A DNA stretch of 64,000 nucleotides from Pontibacter chinhatensis. GTDB lineage: Bacteria > Bacteroidota > Bacteroidia > Cytophagales > Hymenobacteraceae. The stretch is taken from assembly GCF_900113285.1 (NCBI RefSeq), contig NZ_FOOT01000004.1, forward strand, positions 1-64,000. Direction: 5' to 3'. A program made the translations under genes and the position numbers. Under the pieces are notes generated by a model that saw only the letters and a list, made by a program, of their open reading frames with translations, did no database searches and was not told where the DNA came from. Below, in pieces: positions 10,101 through 18,768 of the stretch. Numbering within the stretch: position 1 is the first letter of the stretch; every line of letters starts with the position of its first letter.

Positions 10101-10236
10101 CAATCACCGCCACGCCTGGCAGCCCTTGCGATGTGCTCTGGTCCGTAACCGTACCAGACACCGTTCTGCTTTGGGCATAGGCATGCTGCAGCAGCGCCAG
10201 CACCATCACAAAACTCATTAGTAATAGTTTTCTCAT
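7108..10236 (-). CDS. SusC/RagA-family TonB-linked outer-membrane transporter
   Basis: A 1042-residue TonB-dependent transporter. It has a signal peptide (about residues 1-21, ending in AYAQ), a carboxypeptidase-regulatory-like beta domain (about 22-100, SGTVTDQSTSQGLPGVAVIVKG), the DEVVVVGYGTQ segment typical of SusC proteins, a plug domain (about 115-230, with IRGVNSISSSTQPLIVIDG) and a 22-strand type barrel ending in aromatic FTVGLNLGF. It imports a substrate, probably an oligosaccharide or peptide, with energy from TonB/ExbBD and help from the SusD partner immediately downstream. Codon choice is uniform and motif-poor, which fits either high expression or acquisition. No anti-sigma or ECF sigma gene is adjacent, so regulation is not evident. 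Confidence 0.95.
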   Translation of the reverse strand: MRKLLLMSFVMVLALLQHAYAQSRTVSGTVTDQSTSQGLPGVAVIVKGTTVGTTTGADGSYSINVPEGGNTLVFRFIGYETAERAIGNSSVVNIGLSTDQKLLDEVVVVGYGTQQKKDVTSSIATVKGDALANLATPSFDQQLAGRAAGVQITQPSGILGAPPKINIRGVNSISSSTQPLIVIDGVPATSGNLGGFTPSNALADINPNDIESFEILKDGAATAVYGSRASNGVILITTKKGKSGQAKFSYDGWAGTAKAIELHDLLNAQQFVDITNEKYANLGQTSPAKMGEWDTDWNKEVFRTAFQHSHAFSASGGTDKTNYYFSLGYSNQEGIGRANSLERYSVRTNLSTKVTKFLDFGLQAGLTNQINEGPLTGSNNLSGNIFGVIRMHPNVPVFNPEHPTGYNIDFSEPRALGRGPNSGIIANGIPNIRFVLDNNIRKATTYRGLGNVYLDFKLVDNLRFRTQLGADLTLVDDYLFNDPRHGDGQGSGGIVSQAYSPIKAWNWQNILSYNKSFNEVHNLDVTAVQEYNKYRSSFFQAQGTGLSDRFFNENLVSGTFANQFAFGGIGENGLASYLARFNYNYAGKYYVGASMRADGLSKLSPENRWGYFPGVSAAWRISEEEFFKNSSALSFISDLRIRGSFAEVGNSGITGGNYPYLGSFASAQYGSFNGIAFSNTGNPDLRWEAQKITDVGVDVGLFDGRLNLELAYWIKDNSDVVLAAPTPPSLGVPNNSITRNIGRVHNSGIEFSISGTVIDKSNFSWNSNFNFSTQRNEVKELVDGNDIIYEYTIHREGESINSIYGYQYEGVNKANGNPIYRKADGTLVQGNITGNGGSAGVYYGYDPANPTALGAQSSLSSADKVILGTTLPKWFGGLDNNFKLGNFDANVFVRFSGGNKIMNRTRQDLLTMAFENNSTEILGRWQSAENPGDGQTPRLAAGANYGNFINTNGESSSRFVENGDFLKVSNLAVGYTLPKTITERLSIDRLRVYAQLQNAFVFTKYTGLDPETYTNLNNNNLGVDWNGQPQQRVFTVGLNLGF

Positions 10237-10804
10237 TTGTTGTTAGAATTAAGGTGAATAGAATTGGTTGTTTTAAGTTTTTAGTTCATATAATAAAGGT
10301 TAGACAAAGCTCTGCCAGGCTCATAAAAAATGAGCTTTTAAATCTTATGCACAGCACCAGCGCTACTTTACCAAAGCAGCCTGCCGGCATAGGAAACAGT
10401 TAAGTGATATGATTTTTTAAAGCAATGTGCCGCGAAAGACACCAGCTGCTCTTTGTTAAGAATTAAGTTACTAACCTATCCAGCCACTGGCCTTTGTGAG
10501 ATGAATTAAGGGATAGTTACTTATTCTGCTCCAATAATAGGTAGATAAATATTTAAAAACAACAGTCCCCAAACAAACTTATTTGATGTCAAAACACAGT
10601 ATTTTAGGCTTTTACGCCTCCCAAGTTCCAGCCTAAATTCTTACAAGTACAATTTAAAAACACCTACAATGTGCCCTAAAATGATTCTGGAACCATTTTT
10701 TCCAAATTTGAACTATTCAGTGTTACAACGCAGATATATGCAGGTTGGTAATTCTCATCAGCTTTTGCACTGAAACCTTTTCTACAAAATTTCGTTGGGA
10801 GCCG
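10237..10804. other. Long AT-rich leader region upstream of susC
   Basis: About 570 bases without a convincing ORF, more AT-rich than its surroundings. It must carry the susC promoter. A small hairpin (GGCTCATAAAAAATGAGCT near 10319-10337) is the only local structure I can see. No clear TAnnTTTG box, operator or riboswitch is recognisable. It contains no AAGTATA word, which is unusual for an intergenic region in this window. Confidence 0.5.
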
Positions 10805-10840
10805 AAAAAAAAAACGAGGCACCTGGGAGAGGTGCCTCGT
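10805..10840 (-). terminator. Terminator of prfB
   Basis: On the minus strand ACGAGGCACCT pairs with AGGTGCCTCGT across a five-base loop and is followed by an uninterrupted run of about ten T. It is a textbook intrinsic terminator 20 bases past the prfB stop codon. Confidence 0.88.
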
Positions 10841-10860
10841 TTCAGCCTTATTTAGTTATG

Positions 10861-11938
10861 CTATACCTGCATCAGGTAAGCTTTTATGTAATCGTCTAGG
10901 TCGCCATCCAGCACGTTCTGTACATCCGTACGCTCCACCCCCGTGCGCACATCCTTTACCAGCTTGTAAGGGTGCAGCACGTAGTTGCGGATCTGCGATC
11001 CAAAATCAATCCGTTTCTTGGTGCTCTCGATGCGGTCGCGTTCGGCATTGCGCTTGTCAAGTTCCATCTGGTAGAGCCTGGAGCGGAGCATGCGCAGGGC
11101 GTGCTCCTTGTTCATAAGCTGCGAGCGCTCTATCTGGCACTCTATCACAATGCCTGTTGGCTTGTGCTTCAGGCGAACGGCCGTCTCTACTTTGTTTACG
11201 TTCTGCCCGCCGGCACCACCTGAGCGGAAGGTATCCCACTCAATGTCGCCCTGGTTCACCTCTACCTGAATCGTGTCATCCACTACCGGGTAGGCAAACA
11301 CGGAGGCAAACGAAGTATGGCGGCGGCCACCGGAGTCGAACGGAGAGATGCGCACCAGGCGGTGCACCCCTATTTCAGACTTCAGGTAGCCGTAGGCAAA
11401 GTCGCCGGTTATCTCCAGCGTGGCCGATTTTATACCGGCTCCGTCGCCGGCCTGGTAGCTCACCTGCTTCACGCTAAAGTCATGCGACTCGGCCCACATA
11501 ATGTACATGCGCATTAGAATCTCAGCCCAATCCTGGCTTTCGGTGCCGCCTGCCCCGGCGTTTATCTCCAGTATAGCGCTCAGCTGGTCTTCTTCGCCGC
11601 TCAGCATGCGCTTAAACTCCAGTGCTTCCACAGCCTCCTCGGCCTTCTTCAGCTCCTGCTGTATGTCCTCCTCCGACACATCACCTTCCTTGAAGAAATC
11701 GAAAAGCACCTCAAAGTCCGACACGGTTTTCTCCACCTCCTCATAGTGGTCGGTCCATACTTTCACAGATTTGATTTCCTTGAGCACCTTCTCGGCCTCC
11801 TTCGGATCGTCCCAGAAATCAGGGGCGGTGGTTTGGGCCTCTGTCTCCTTTACCTGCTCTTTCTTGGCATCGTAGTCAAAGATACCTCCTCAAGGCCCCT
11901 ACTCTGGCCTTTAACTCTTTTACTTGCTCAATTGTCAT
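10861..11938 (-). CDS. prfB: Peptide chain release factor 2, with programmed +1 frameshift
   Basis: RF2 recognises UGA and UAA stop codons and releases the finished peptide. The gene is in two frames. The first frame starts at the ATG at 11938 ([20 protein letters not shown]) and reaches an in-frame TGA as codon 21 (11878-11876). The slip site is AGGAGG TAT CTT TGA C (11890-11875): a Shine-Dalgarno-like AGGAGG three bases before CTT, as in the classic prfB autoregulatory site. A +1 shift at CTT continues as [13 protein letters not shown] and joins the long second frame, whose first internal ATG is at 11787. Joined segments are 11938-11879 and 11877-10861, about 358 residues. Function is confirmed by the SPF tripeptide (RISPFDSGG) and the GGQ motif ([13 protein letters not shown]). 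Low RF2 favours the shift, so the gene controls its own level. Confidence 0.95.
11875..11890 (-). promoter_or_regulatory. RF2 programmed frameshift site
   Basis: Minus-strand sequence AGGAGGTATCTTTGAC: internal Shine-Dalgarno, then TAT, the slippery CTT codon, the TGA stop and the weak-context C. All elements of the known bacterial prfB recoding site are present with standard spacing. Confidence 0.95.
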
Positions 11939-11967
11939 TAGCGTGTTGGTTATACTTTCTTTAAACG

Positions 11968-12020
11968 TGAGATGCTGAAGTATAAACGGCCACGCCCATA
12001 CTTCAGCATCCTCTTTTTAT
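11968..12020. terminator. Hairpin between ilvE and prfB containing AAGTATA in its stem
   Basis: GATGCTGAAGTAT (about 11970-11982) pairs with ATACTTCAGCATC (about 11998-12010). On the plus strand it is followed by CTCTTTTTATAC; on the minus strand, the direction of both flanking genes, the T run is weak. It lies just after the ilvE stop codon and may be an mRNA 3'-end or attenuation structure. Confidence 0.45.
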
Positions 12021-12030
12021 ACTTTATACT

Positions 12031-13104
12031 TTAAAGGCTGATGCGATGCACCCAGTGATGCGTGTCAGGTGCCTGCCCTGTCTTTATCTTGTCAAGTTCT
12101 GCGGCGACGTGGTTTGAGATTTTCCTATCTTCTATCGCGGGCAGATCCATGTCCAGGCCGTTATGGTGGATGGTGGCAATTTGCGCGATGGTGGCAGCCG
12201 TGCCAGTGCCAAACGCCTCCTGCAGCTTGCCGGCCTTGTGCGCCTCCTCCAACTCATCTACCGATACCTTGCGTTCCTCCACTGTGTAGCCCAGGTCTCT
12301 GGCTACTTGTAGTACGCTGTCGCGGGTAATGCCGGCAAGGATGGTGGTGCTAACAGGCGGCGTTACCAGCTTTCCGTCCAGCACGAACATCAGGTTCATG
12401 GTGCCTGACTCCTCTATATACTTATGCTCTTTGGCATCGGTCCAGATGAGCTGGTGGTAGCCGCGCTCCTGCATCTGGCGGGCAGGGTAAAGCGCAGCGC
12501 CATAGTTGCCTGCCGCCTTGGCATATCCGGCCCCACCCTCTACTGAACGTACATAGTGCGGCTCGATAGCTACCCTGAGCGGTTGCCCGTAGTAGGCCCC
12601 GACAGGGCAGGTGAAAATGGCAAAGCGGTAGCTCGACGATGGGCGCACGCCGATAAACTCATCGGTTGCGAACATGAACGGGCGGATGTACAACGCACAG
12701 CCGGCGGTGGGCGGAACCCAGGCGGCATCCAGGCGCAGCAACTGCTCCAGCCCCTGCATGAAAATATCCTCCGTAAGCGCCGGCATGCACATGCGCTCGG
12801 CAGACTTGTTCAGGCGATGGAAGTTATCCAATGGCCGGAACAGCAGGATATCACCGTTGGCATCCCGGTAGGCCTTCATCCCCTCGAAAATAGACTGGCC
12901 ATAGTGCAGTGACGAGGTGGCAGGGCTCAACGACATATTGCCGTATGGGCGGATGTGCGGGTTTTCCCACTTTCCTTCTTTGTAATCGGCCACCAGCATA
13001 TGGTCCGAGAAAATCTTACCGAACTCGATGTTGTTATAGTCCAGTTCAGCGATGCGTGAGTTCTCCACGCACTGTGCCGGTATCGTGAGCATATCCAGTG
13101 ACAT
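12031..13104 (-). CDS. ilvE: Branched-chain amino acid aminotransferase
   Basis: A 357-residue PLP enzyme that moves the amino group between glutamate and leucine, isoleucine or valine, the last step of their synthesis and the first of their breakdown. It belongs to the longer, mitochondrial-like BCAT group. The GGAGYAKAAGNYGAAL block (about residue 190) contains the PLP lysine; EESGTMNLMFV and the GITRDSVLQVARDLG block complete the cofactor pocket; GTGTAATIAQIATI lies near the C-terminus. Length is normal for this group. It lies between prfB and the adenosyltransferase gene on the same strand with short gaps, so a common transcript is possible. Confidence 0.95.
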   Translation of the reverse strand: MSLDMLTIPAQCVENSRIAELDYNNIEFGKIFSDHMLVADYKEGKWENPHIRPYGNMSLSPATSSLHYGQSIFEGMKAYRDANGDILLFRPLDNFHRLNKSAERMCMPALTEDIFMQGLEQLLRLDAAWVPPTAGCALYIRPFMFATDEFIGVRPSSSYRFAIFTCPVGAYYGQPLRVAIEPHYVRSVEGGAGYAKAAGNYGAALYPARQMQERGYHQLIWTDAKEHKYIEESGTMNLMFVLDGKLVTPPVSTTILAGITRDSVLQVARDLGYTVEERKVSVDELEEAHKAGKLQEAFGTGTAATIAQIATIHHNGLDMDLPAIEDRKISNHVAAELDKIKTGQAPDTHHWVHRISL

Positions 13105-13146
13105 TTTAAGTTAGTTTTTAATCCAGTTAGGTGTATGGTACGGTAG

Positions 13147-13698
13147 CTATAGTCTTGGCTTCCAGGCAATCTCCTCGGCTCCCAGCTCCTGAGACATTAC
13201 GCGGCAAAGGGCAAAGAGGTAATCCGACAGCCTGTTTAAATATTTTATCACCAGGTCATCTACCGGCGACTCTTCCTGCAGGCCAATGGCCAGGCGCTCG
13301 GCGCGGCGGCACACGCAGCGGGCAACGTGGCAGAAGGAAACCGACTGGTGCCCGCCCGGAAGTATAAATGCACGCAGTGGCGGCACGGCAGCAGTATACT
13401 TGTCTATTTCCTGCTCCAGCAGCACCACATCTTCCTCATGCAAGTCTGGGGTAACCATTTTGGTATGCTTGTCCGGATCTGTGGCCAGTGTGGAGCCGAT
13501 GGTAAACAACCTGTCCTGTATCTCTTTCAGAATATCGGCCCTGGACCTGTTCACTTCCTGGTCACGCACCAGCCCGATGTAGGAGTTCAGCTCATCCACC
13601 GTGCCGTATACTTCAATACGCAAGTGCGACTTCGGGACCCTGGTGCCACCAATCAGTGCGGTGGTGCCTTTATCGCCTGTCTTGGTGTAGATCTTCAT
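13147..13698 (-). CDS. Cob(I)alamin adenosyltransferase (PduO type)
   Basis: A 183-residue ATP:corrinoid adenosyltransferase that makes adenosylcobalamin, the cofactor of methylmalonyl-CoA mutase. The N-terminal MKIYTKTGDKGTTALIGG and RIEVYGTVDELNSYIGL blocks are the ATP-binding signatures of the PduO family, and the C-terminal FILPGGH, CRRAERL and YLNRLSDYLFALCR helices form the trimeric active site. The length is typical. It ends 42 bases before ilvE begins, on the same strand. Functionally it belongs with mutA, mutB and meaB elsewhere in the window. No cobalamin riboswitch is visible upstream. Confidence 0.93.
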   Translation of the reverse strand: MKIYTKTGDKGTTALIGGTRVPKSHLRIEVYGTVDELNSYIGLVRDQEVNRSRADILKEIQDRLFTIGSTLATDPDKHTKMVTPDLHEEDVVLLEQEIDKYTAAVPPLRAFILPGGHQSVSFCHVARCVCRRAERLAIGLQEESPVDDLVIKYLNRLSDYLFALCRVMSQELGAEEIAWKPRL

Positions 13699-13702
13699 GT
13701 AA

Positions 13703-13800
13703 AGCTTTAGAGAGTTGAGGAGTTAAAGAGTTGTAAAGACGCAATGCCTTGCGTCTATGGAGTTAGAAAGTTAAAAGGTTAAAAGTTAGAAAGTTTTGAC
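13703..13800. repeat. Low-complexity AGTTAGAAAG-type tract with a small hairpin
   Basis: A purine-rich degenerate tract of GAGTTAGAAAGTTAAAAGG-like units, interrupted by a hairpin GACGCAATGCCTTGCGTC. The same kind of tract occurs near 420-488, 28014-28058, 28755-28857 and 56070-56098, and the GACGC...GCGTC hairpin recurs near 28795 and at 59084. It is a dispersed low-complexity repeat family. Confidence 0.55.
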
Positions 13801-13839
13801 CTAACCACTATAACCAGTAACAGTTAACTAACATCCAAT

Positions 13840-14568
13840 TTAATGTTGTTGCTCTGCCTGCATACGGGCTGCAGTGGTTACGTCAGGGTTTAGCGTGTCG
13901 GACTCTACCAGGCCGTCGCGGAGACGCACAATGCGGTGGGCGTACCGGGCAATGTCCTCCTCGTGCGTTACCATGATAATGGTATTGCCTTTGGCGTGCA
14001 GGTTCTCGAAGAGCTCCATGATCTCGTAAGAGGTTTTGGTGTCGAGGTTACCGGTCGGCTCGTCGGCAAGTATAATGCTGGGGTCGTTAATAAGCGCTCT
14101 GGCAATGGCCACACGCTGCCGCTGGCCACCCGACAACTCATTAGGCTTGTGCTTGCCGCGGGTGCCCAGGCCCACGCTCTCCAGCGCCTTTTGTGCCCGC
14201 TCCTCGCGCTCGCTTTTGCTATATCCCGCGTAAATCAGCGGTAGCGCCACATTCTCCAGCGACGACTGGCGCGGCAGCAGGTTAAAGGTCTGAAATACGA
14301 AACCGATCTCCTTGTTACGCACCTCCGCCAGCTCGTTGTCCGTCATGTTGCTCACATCCTGCCCGTTCAGGATATAAGTACCGCCGGTGGGTGTATCCAG
14401 GCAGCCGATGATGTTCATGAACGTGGACTTGCCGGAACCCGAGGGGCCCATGAAAGCGACATACTCTCCCTTGTTTATACTAATGGACACAGATTTAAGG
14501 GCATTGATTGTCTCAGCGCCCATGCGGTATACTTTCGAGATGTCGTGGGTTTCAATTATGATGCTCAT
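13840..14568 (-). CDS. ABC transporter ATP-binding protein (LolD/MacB/FtsE family)
   Basis: A 242-residue ATPase with Walker [11 protein letters not shown]-loop, signature [15 protein letters not shown], Walker [13 protein letters not shown] and the switch histidine in VTHEED. The sequence belongs to the LolD/MacB/FtsE branch, which powers lipoprotein extraction, macrolide or peptide efflux, or mechanotransmission rather than substrate import. The start is the ATG at 14568 ([17 protein letters not shown]), 10 bases after the stop codon of the large membrane TPR gene; an upstream extension would overlap that gene and has no homology. No MacB-type permease is adjacent, so its membrane partner is either encoded elsewhere or, speculatively, is the TPR membrane protein. 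Confidence 0.9.
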   Translation of the reverse strand: MSIIIETHDISKVYRMGAETINALKSVSISINKGEYVAFMGPSGSGKSTFMNIIGCLDTPTGGTYILNGQDVSNMTDNELAEVRNKEIGFVFQTFNLLPRQSSLENVALPLIYAGYSKSEREERAQKALESVGLGTRGKHKPNELSGGQRQRVAIARALINDPSIILADEPTGNLDTKTSYEIMELFENLHAKGNTIIMVTHEEDIARYAHRIVRLRDGLVESDTLNPDVTTAARMQAEQQH

Positions 14569-14578
14569 ACAGCCTTTA

Positions 14579-17500
14579 TCATAGTTGCCAGTTTTCGACG
14601 CGGTTCTCCACTTCCTGGCGTTTTTGTTCAAGTTCTTCTATAAATGTAGCATATTCAGCGGGAGGAAGCAAGTCCCGGAGCGTTTCTGCAGCCTGGTTGG
14701 CGTAAGAAACCAGACCTTGCTCTACGCTTTCCAAAGCATAGGCTTTGTACAATTGGGCGGCATACGGGTTATAGGTGATGCCATCCAACAAAATATTGTA
14801 TGCTTTGTCACCGTCGGGGTCCTGTTTCTTGAAGAAGTTAGCGGCGGCCAGCAGGGTCTCCTCGTCGTAGGCCAGCATTTTCACGGCCTGATCGTAGCGG
14901 GTAGCAGCCTCTTCCGTGCGGTCCCTAACCTCGGCAACGCGCGCCTTAAAGTATAAGCCCATGCGTTTATCGCGGTCGTTCAGGTGCAGGCGGTCCATTC
15001 TGTTGAGCAGCACATCATACTTCTCGGTGTAAAGCCACAGCTTTAGCTGCAGCAGGTTCAGGGCTGAGCGCAGCTCTCCCTCAGGCCGCAGCATGTCGCC
15101 TGCTTCTTTGATAGCATCGTAAGCCAGCTTCCACCTTCTCTTGTTGAGCAGGTACTCCACACGGGTCACCAGGGCGTGCCGCTTTAGGTCTTTCTCCTGT
15201 ATGGAGTTAACCATTGTGTTTACCTGTTCCAGGGTAAGCGTAGGCAGGTAAGTAAGAAGATACTGCAGCTTTTCCTTGTCTGTTGCTTGCACCAGCACCG
15301 TATCCAAATCCTGGCGCAGCAGGATGGCTATACTCTGTGCCACTGCAATCGCGGCCTCGTTCTCGGTATAGGCCACCTCCTCCAGCGCCCCTACAGCTGC
15401 TTCCGGCTGATGTGCCATGGCCAGTGCATAGCCATGCGCCAGGTAAGCCTGTGTATACCCGTGGTCTTTTGCCTGCTTAAAGTAGGAGGCCGCCGCACGG
15501 TAGTTCTTCTCCTCCATCATCCAGAGGGCAAGGGTGTTGTAGTAATAGCCACTCTGGTTCTCCATCTGCAGGGCCAGGTTCTCCACCAGGCGCCTTCCTT
15601 CACGCGGCAGGCCGTTGTAGTGGTGTACCAGTCCCTTCAGGAAGGTTAGATCGCTGAAAAATAGCTGATTGCCCGGTGCAGCTAAGTAATCGTTTATGTG
15701 TTTCAGGCGGGCTGTGTCTCCCTTGCTCAGGCTGCTGATGGTCTGGTTGTAAAAAAGGGTGAAGTCCTCCACCTGTTCCAGCGAGTCGGGCATAAAGCGC
15801 TCCCTGTCCTGCGGCTCCAGGCCGAGCAGTTGGCGCAGCACAGCCTGGTTGCTGCGCAGTGTTTTATACTTCCCTTTCCTGGACTCCTCCAGCACTAGTT
15901 TCGCCGGCTCCAGCATCGCTTGGCGGGTGTAGTAGGCCAGGCGGTTGCTGCGTACTACCTCATTGCCCGGGCCGTACTCCTGCGCCAGGTTAAAGTAGTA
16001 CTCGGTGCTGTCCTGCACACTGGTCTGGGTGTATAGCAGGGCCAGGTTGTTGTAAATCTCAGAACTCTCCGGAAACCTCTCGGCCCCCTGCTGCAGCACA
16101 TACAGCTTCTCAAAGAAGTATTGCTTCTCGTCATAGAGGTTGGCTAGCCGGATGTATAGCTTGGGGTTAGGCCTGCGGTCGATGGCCTCCTTCAGGAGCA
16201 GGATTTCCTGGTTGCGCTGATTTTCCTGCCTGTACATGGAGGCCAGGCTGTAGTTTGCCTTCACGTTGCCGTTGTCGTACACGTTGCTCTCCTCGTAAAA
16301 GCGCTTGGCCAGGATGTTGTTGCCGGAAGCACGGTACAAATCGCCGATATAGCTATAGTAGCCTGCCTGCATCTGAAAGTATGAGCGGTACTGGGTGCGC
16401 ATGATCAGGATCACGCAAATCACCAGGCTCATGATAAAGAAGGAGAAAAGCGAGAAGGTCCTGGGCTCATACACCACCTTGTACACCTGCAGGCGCTGCT
16501 CCAGCAGTCGCCCGAAGTTAAGCATCACATAGGCGAAAAAGCCAAAGCCAAAGGCCAGGTGCGTGTACACGATCAGGTTGCGGTAAAGCAGCGCGAGCGA
16601 GTCGTTGGCCGTAGCAAAGGCGTAGCCTATGCTCAGAAAAGCAAGTATGGCAAACACCAGGTATAAAACTGCGCCTGTGGGCCTGAACGGGAAGAGCTTG
16701 CCGTAGAACGCCTCGCGCTGCCGCATGCCCCAGAAACCGGCTACCGTGGAGAGTAGCAGGATAACGTATGGGTTGATTGGAATCAGCTCTGCGTCGAGGT
16801 AGCCCAGGTGGCGCAGGTACAACAGCACCAGGGTAAGCAAGTATAAAATGCTGATAAGTATAAACTGCCACATGCTGAAGCGGCGCTCCGGCGACTTGGC
16901 CTGGGTGTTTATCCAGAGCAGGGCGTTTACGTTCTCAAAGCTCACCCACAGCATAAAAATAACCGTGGCCGCAAGCAGCCCCAGCGAGCTGTAGCTAACC
17001 AGGTGCAGCGTGATCAGCTCCGGTGTAAAATCGGCCTCGGTGTAAATAAGCAGCCCCAGCACCGCGACCACGCCCAGCATGGCCAGTACCCGTAGGCCAA
17101 AGCCCGTGTTGGGCAGGAAGGCCTGAAAGGCGTAGCTGCCCAGCGCAAAGAGCACAATGCTTACCAACAGGGTGGTTTGGCCAGCACCGCCAAAGATCTC
17201 GAGCAAGTCGAAGTTAAAGGTTGCCAGGAACAGCATGAGCAGCAGAATGCCCGCAAAGTAGGGCAGCTGCCGCATGGTGCTGATGGCCGCCGTGTAAAAG
17301 GCCAGGCTCACGCCCAGTATAAGCAACAAGATGCCCGCTGCCGCCGTGTTGGCCTCGGGCAGGGCCACGTCGTACTGCTCCAGCAGCAGGTACCCATCGG
17401 CCGAGAGCGTGAACCCCTCCAGCAGCGCCGGCACCTCGCTTACTGGTACCGGAACCACCTGCAGGTCGGTTAGCTTATCCCAGGCAAACAGGGAGCTATC

Positions 17501-17617
17501 GCCGGTGAAGAAGTAGTACACCCCCAGCGCCAGCGCCAGCACACCCAGCAGCAGTAAAAAAAGATAGGGATACCTGGTGTGCGTATCCCATTTCTCCCAA
17601 AACTTTATCTTACTCAT
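14579..17617 (-). CDS. Large polytopic membrane protein with C-terminal TPR array
   Basis: A 1012-residue protein of unknown function. The first roughly 410 residues hold about 11 predicted membrane helices (for example [22 protein letters not shown] at 16-37 and [17 protein letters not shown] near 95). From about residue 420 to the end is a mostly helical region with repeated tetratricopeptide patterns ([63 protein letters not shown]), presumably soluble and binding other proteins. Similar polytopic-TPR proteins are known in Bacteroidota without an assigned role. It lies 16 bases downstream of gatC and 10 bases upstream of the ABC ATPase gene, so it is translated in the same operon. Confidence 0.8.
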   Translation of the reverse strand: MSKIKFWEKWDTHTRYPYLFLLLLGVLALALGVYYFFTGDSSLFAWDKLTDLQVVPVPVSEVPALLEGFTLSADGYLLLEQYDVALPEANTAAAGILLLILGVSLAFYTAAISTMRQLPYFAGILLLMLFLATFNFDLLEIFGGAGQTTLLVSIVLFALGSYAFQAFLPNTGFGLRVLAMLGVVAVLGLLIYTEADFTPELITLHLVSYSSLGLLAATVIFMLWVSFENVNALLWINTQAKSPERRFSMWQFILISILYLLTLVLLYLRHLGYLDAELIPINPYVILLLSTVAGFWGMRQREAFYGKLFPFRPTGAVLYLVFAILAFLSIGYAFATANDSLALLYRNLIVYTHLAFGFGFFAYVMLNFGRLLEQRLQVYKVVYEPRTFSLFSFFIMSLVICVILIMRTQYRSYFQMQAGYYSYIGDLYRASGNNILAKRFYEESNVYDNGNVKANYSLASMYRQENQRNQEILLLKEAIDRRPNPKLYIRLANLYDEKQYFFEKLYVLQQGAERFPESSEIYNNLALLYTQTSVQDSTEYYFNLAQEYGPGNEVVRSNRLAYYTRQAMLEPAKLVLEESRKGKYKTLRSNQAVLRQLLGLEPQDRERFMPDSLEQVEDFTLFYNQTISSLSKGDTARLKHINDYLAAPGNQLFFSDLTFLKGLVHHYNGLPREGRRLVENLALQMENQSGYYYNTLALWMMEEKNYRAAASYFKQAKDHGYTQAYLAHGYALAMAHQPEAAVGALEEVAYTENEAAIAVAQSIAILLRQDLDTVLVQATDKEKLQYLLTYLPTLTLEQVNTMVNSIQEKDLKRHALVTRVEYLLNKRRWKLAYDAIKEAGDMLRPEGELRSALNLLQLKLWLYTEKYDVLLNRMDRLHLNDRDKRMGLYFKARVAEVRDRTEEAATRYDQAVKMLAYDEETLLAAANFFKKQDPDGDKAYNILLDGITYNPYAAQLYKAYALESVEQGLVSYANQAAETLRDLLPPAEYATFIEELEQKRQEVENRVENWQL

Positions 17618-17633
17618 ATGTTAAGCCTGCGAT

Positions 17634-17921
17634 TTACTCCAGCACTTTTGGCACACGGAAATAATCGGAGTCTTTTTTGGGTGCGTTCTGTAAGGCTTCC
17701 TCGTGGGTGATGGTGTTGCGGGGCTCGTCCTCGCGCAGCACGTTCACCTCCTCCGACATATGGATAAGCGGGGCCACGTGCTCGGTGTCGAGCTGGCGCA
17801 GCTGGTCTACCCAGTTGAGGATCTTATTCAGGTCCTGCAGCACCTCCTGCTCCTTTTCCTCGTTAAACTCCAGCCTTGCTAAGTGCGCTATCTTGCGGAT
17901 GGTTTGAATATCTGTTGACAT
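17634..17921 (-). CDS. gatC: Asp-tRNA(Asn)/Glu-tRNA(Gln) amidotransferase subunit C
   Basis: The 95-residue small subunit of the GatCAB amidotransferase, which converts misacylated Glu-tRNA(Gln) or Asp-tRNA(Asn) to the correct amide form. GatC wraps around GatA and stabilises the complex. The family pattern is IRKIAHLARLEF near the N-terminus, ILNWVDQLRQLDTEHVAPLIHM in the middle, and the C-terminal LREDEP...APKKDSDYFRVPKVLE. gatA and gatB are not adjacent. The start overlaps the 3' end of plsC by 59 bases in another frame, which suggests translational coupling. Confidence 0.93.
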   Translation of the reverse strand: MSTDIQTIRKIAHLARLEFNEEKEQEVLQDLNKILNWVDQLRQLDTEHVAPLIHMSEEVNVLREDEPRNTITHEEALQNAPKKDSDYFRVPKVLE

Positions 17922-18669
17922 GTACTTTAGTATGTTTCGAAATTTCAGCCTGAATAATATTAAATACCTGCTCTTTTAGCCGTGGCAGGTCTTCCATCGT
18001 CATGCCCTTGGTCTCAATTGGCTCGTGCAGCACGATCTTGAGCGGGTGCCAGCGCACTTTCAACTTGCCGTCCAGGTCAGGCAGGAAGTGCTGGTTATAA
18101 GGCATGGTTACCGGCACCACGGGCACCTGTTTCTCAATTGCCAGTTTAAAGGGACCGTCCTTAAAGGCCATTAGCTTCTCGCCAGCGGTTTTCGGGATAG
18201 TGCCTTCCGGGAAAATAGCCAGGCTACGCCCCTCCTCCAGCGTTTTTGCCGACTTTATATAGCTTTTGGCACTGCTGATGGCGCTTCTGCGGTCTACGGA
18301 TATGTATAGTTTCTCATACACCTTGCCCCACAGCGGCACCTTACACAAATCGGCCTTACCCACAAAGTTAAGAAATCCGGGAATGGCGTGCAGCATGACC
18401 GGGATATCGAGGTACGAGCTATGGTTTGGGGCGAAAATGTAGCGTTGCTTCGGGTTGTGCCTGAAGTGCCACTCTACCTGCAACGGCACTAGAAACATGC
18501 GCAGCGAGGTGGAGGACCAGAACCTGTTGATGCCATGCAGCCTCCTGTACCACTGCTCCCGGCGCATCAGCACGGCCTGCAGCGGATAGGTAACCACGAA
18601 AGGAAGCACAAACCAGGTAACGCACCAGGTAGTATAAATCCGATGTGATAGATATTTTATGGCCTTCAT
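17863..18669 (-). CDS. plsC: 1-acyl-sn-glycerol-3-phosphate acyltransferase
   Basis: A 268-residue membrane-associated acyltransferase that turns lysophosphatidic acid into phosphatidic acid. The catalytic NHSSYLD (HX4D-type motif, about residues 81-87), FVGKADL, and the FPEGTIPKTAGEKLMAFKDGPFKLA block (about 155-180) are all present. A hydrophobic stretch near the N-terminus (WCVTWFVLPFVVTYPLQAVL) anchors it to the inner membrane. It is the first gene of the apparent plsC-gatC-TPR-ABC operon, and its last 59 bases overlap gatC. The C-terminal tail past residue 250 is hydrophilic and unconserved. Confidence 0.9.
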   Translation of the reverse strand: MKAIKYLSHRIYTTWCVTWFVLPFVVTYPLQAVLMRREQWYRRLHGINRFWSSTSLRMFLVPLQVEWHFRHNPKQRYIFAPNHSSYLDIPVMLHAIPGFLNFVGKADLCKVPLWGKVYEKLYISVDRRSAISSAKSYIKSAKTLEEGRSLAIFPEGTIPKTAGEKLMAFKDGPFKLAIEKQVPVVPVTMPYNQHFLPDLDGKLKVRWHPLKIVLHEPIETKGMTMEDLPRLKEQVFNIIQAEISKHTKVHVNRYSNHPQDSALSKAGV

Positions 18670-18742
18670 CTGCTCAAATGTAAGTATAATCCCTCGGTTT
18701 GCCGCCGCACGGCGTGCCTGTATAACGCAGAAATTTCCTGCT

Positions 18743-18765
18743 TTTATACTTTGGCAAAGTATAAA
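18743..18765. repeat. Palindrome of two facing AAGTATA words
   Basis: TTTATACTTTG and CAAAGTATAAA face each other around a single G in the gap between the NUDIX gene and plsC. Similar pairs occur at 218-249 and 28540-28562. Confidence 0.7.
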
Positions 18766-18768
18766 GGG

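Noticed and set aside
10861..11787. RF2 as a gene starting at 11787
   Set aside because: The upstream frame plus a textbook recoding site supplies the missing N-terminal 50 residues.
13699..13840. Cobalamin riboswitch near the adenosyltransferase gene
   Set aside because: The region is a low-complexity repeat with a simple hairpin; no B12-box-like conserved sequence is visible. The same check upstream of mutA and mutB also found nothing.
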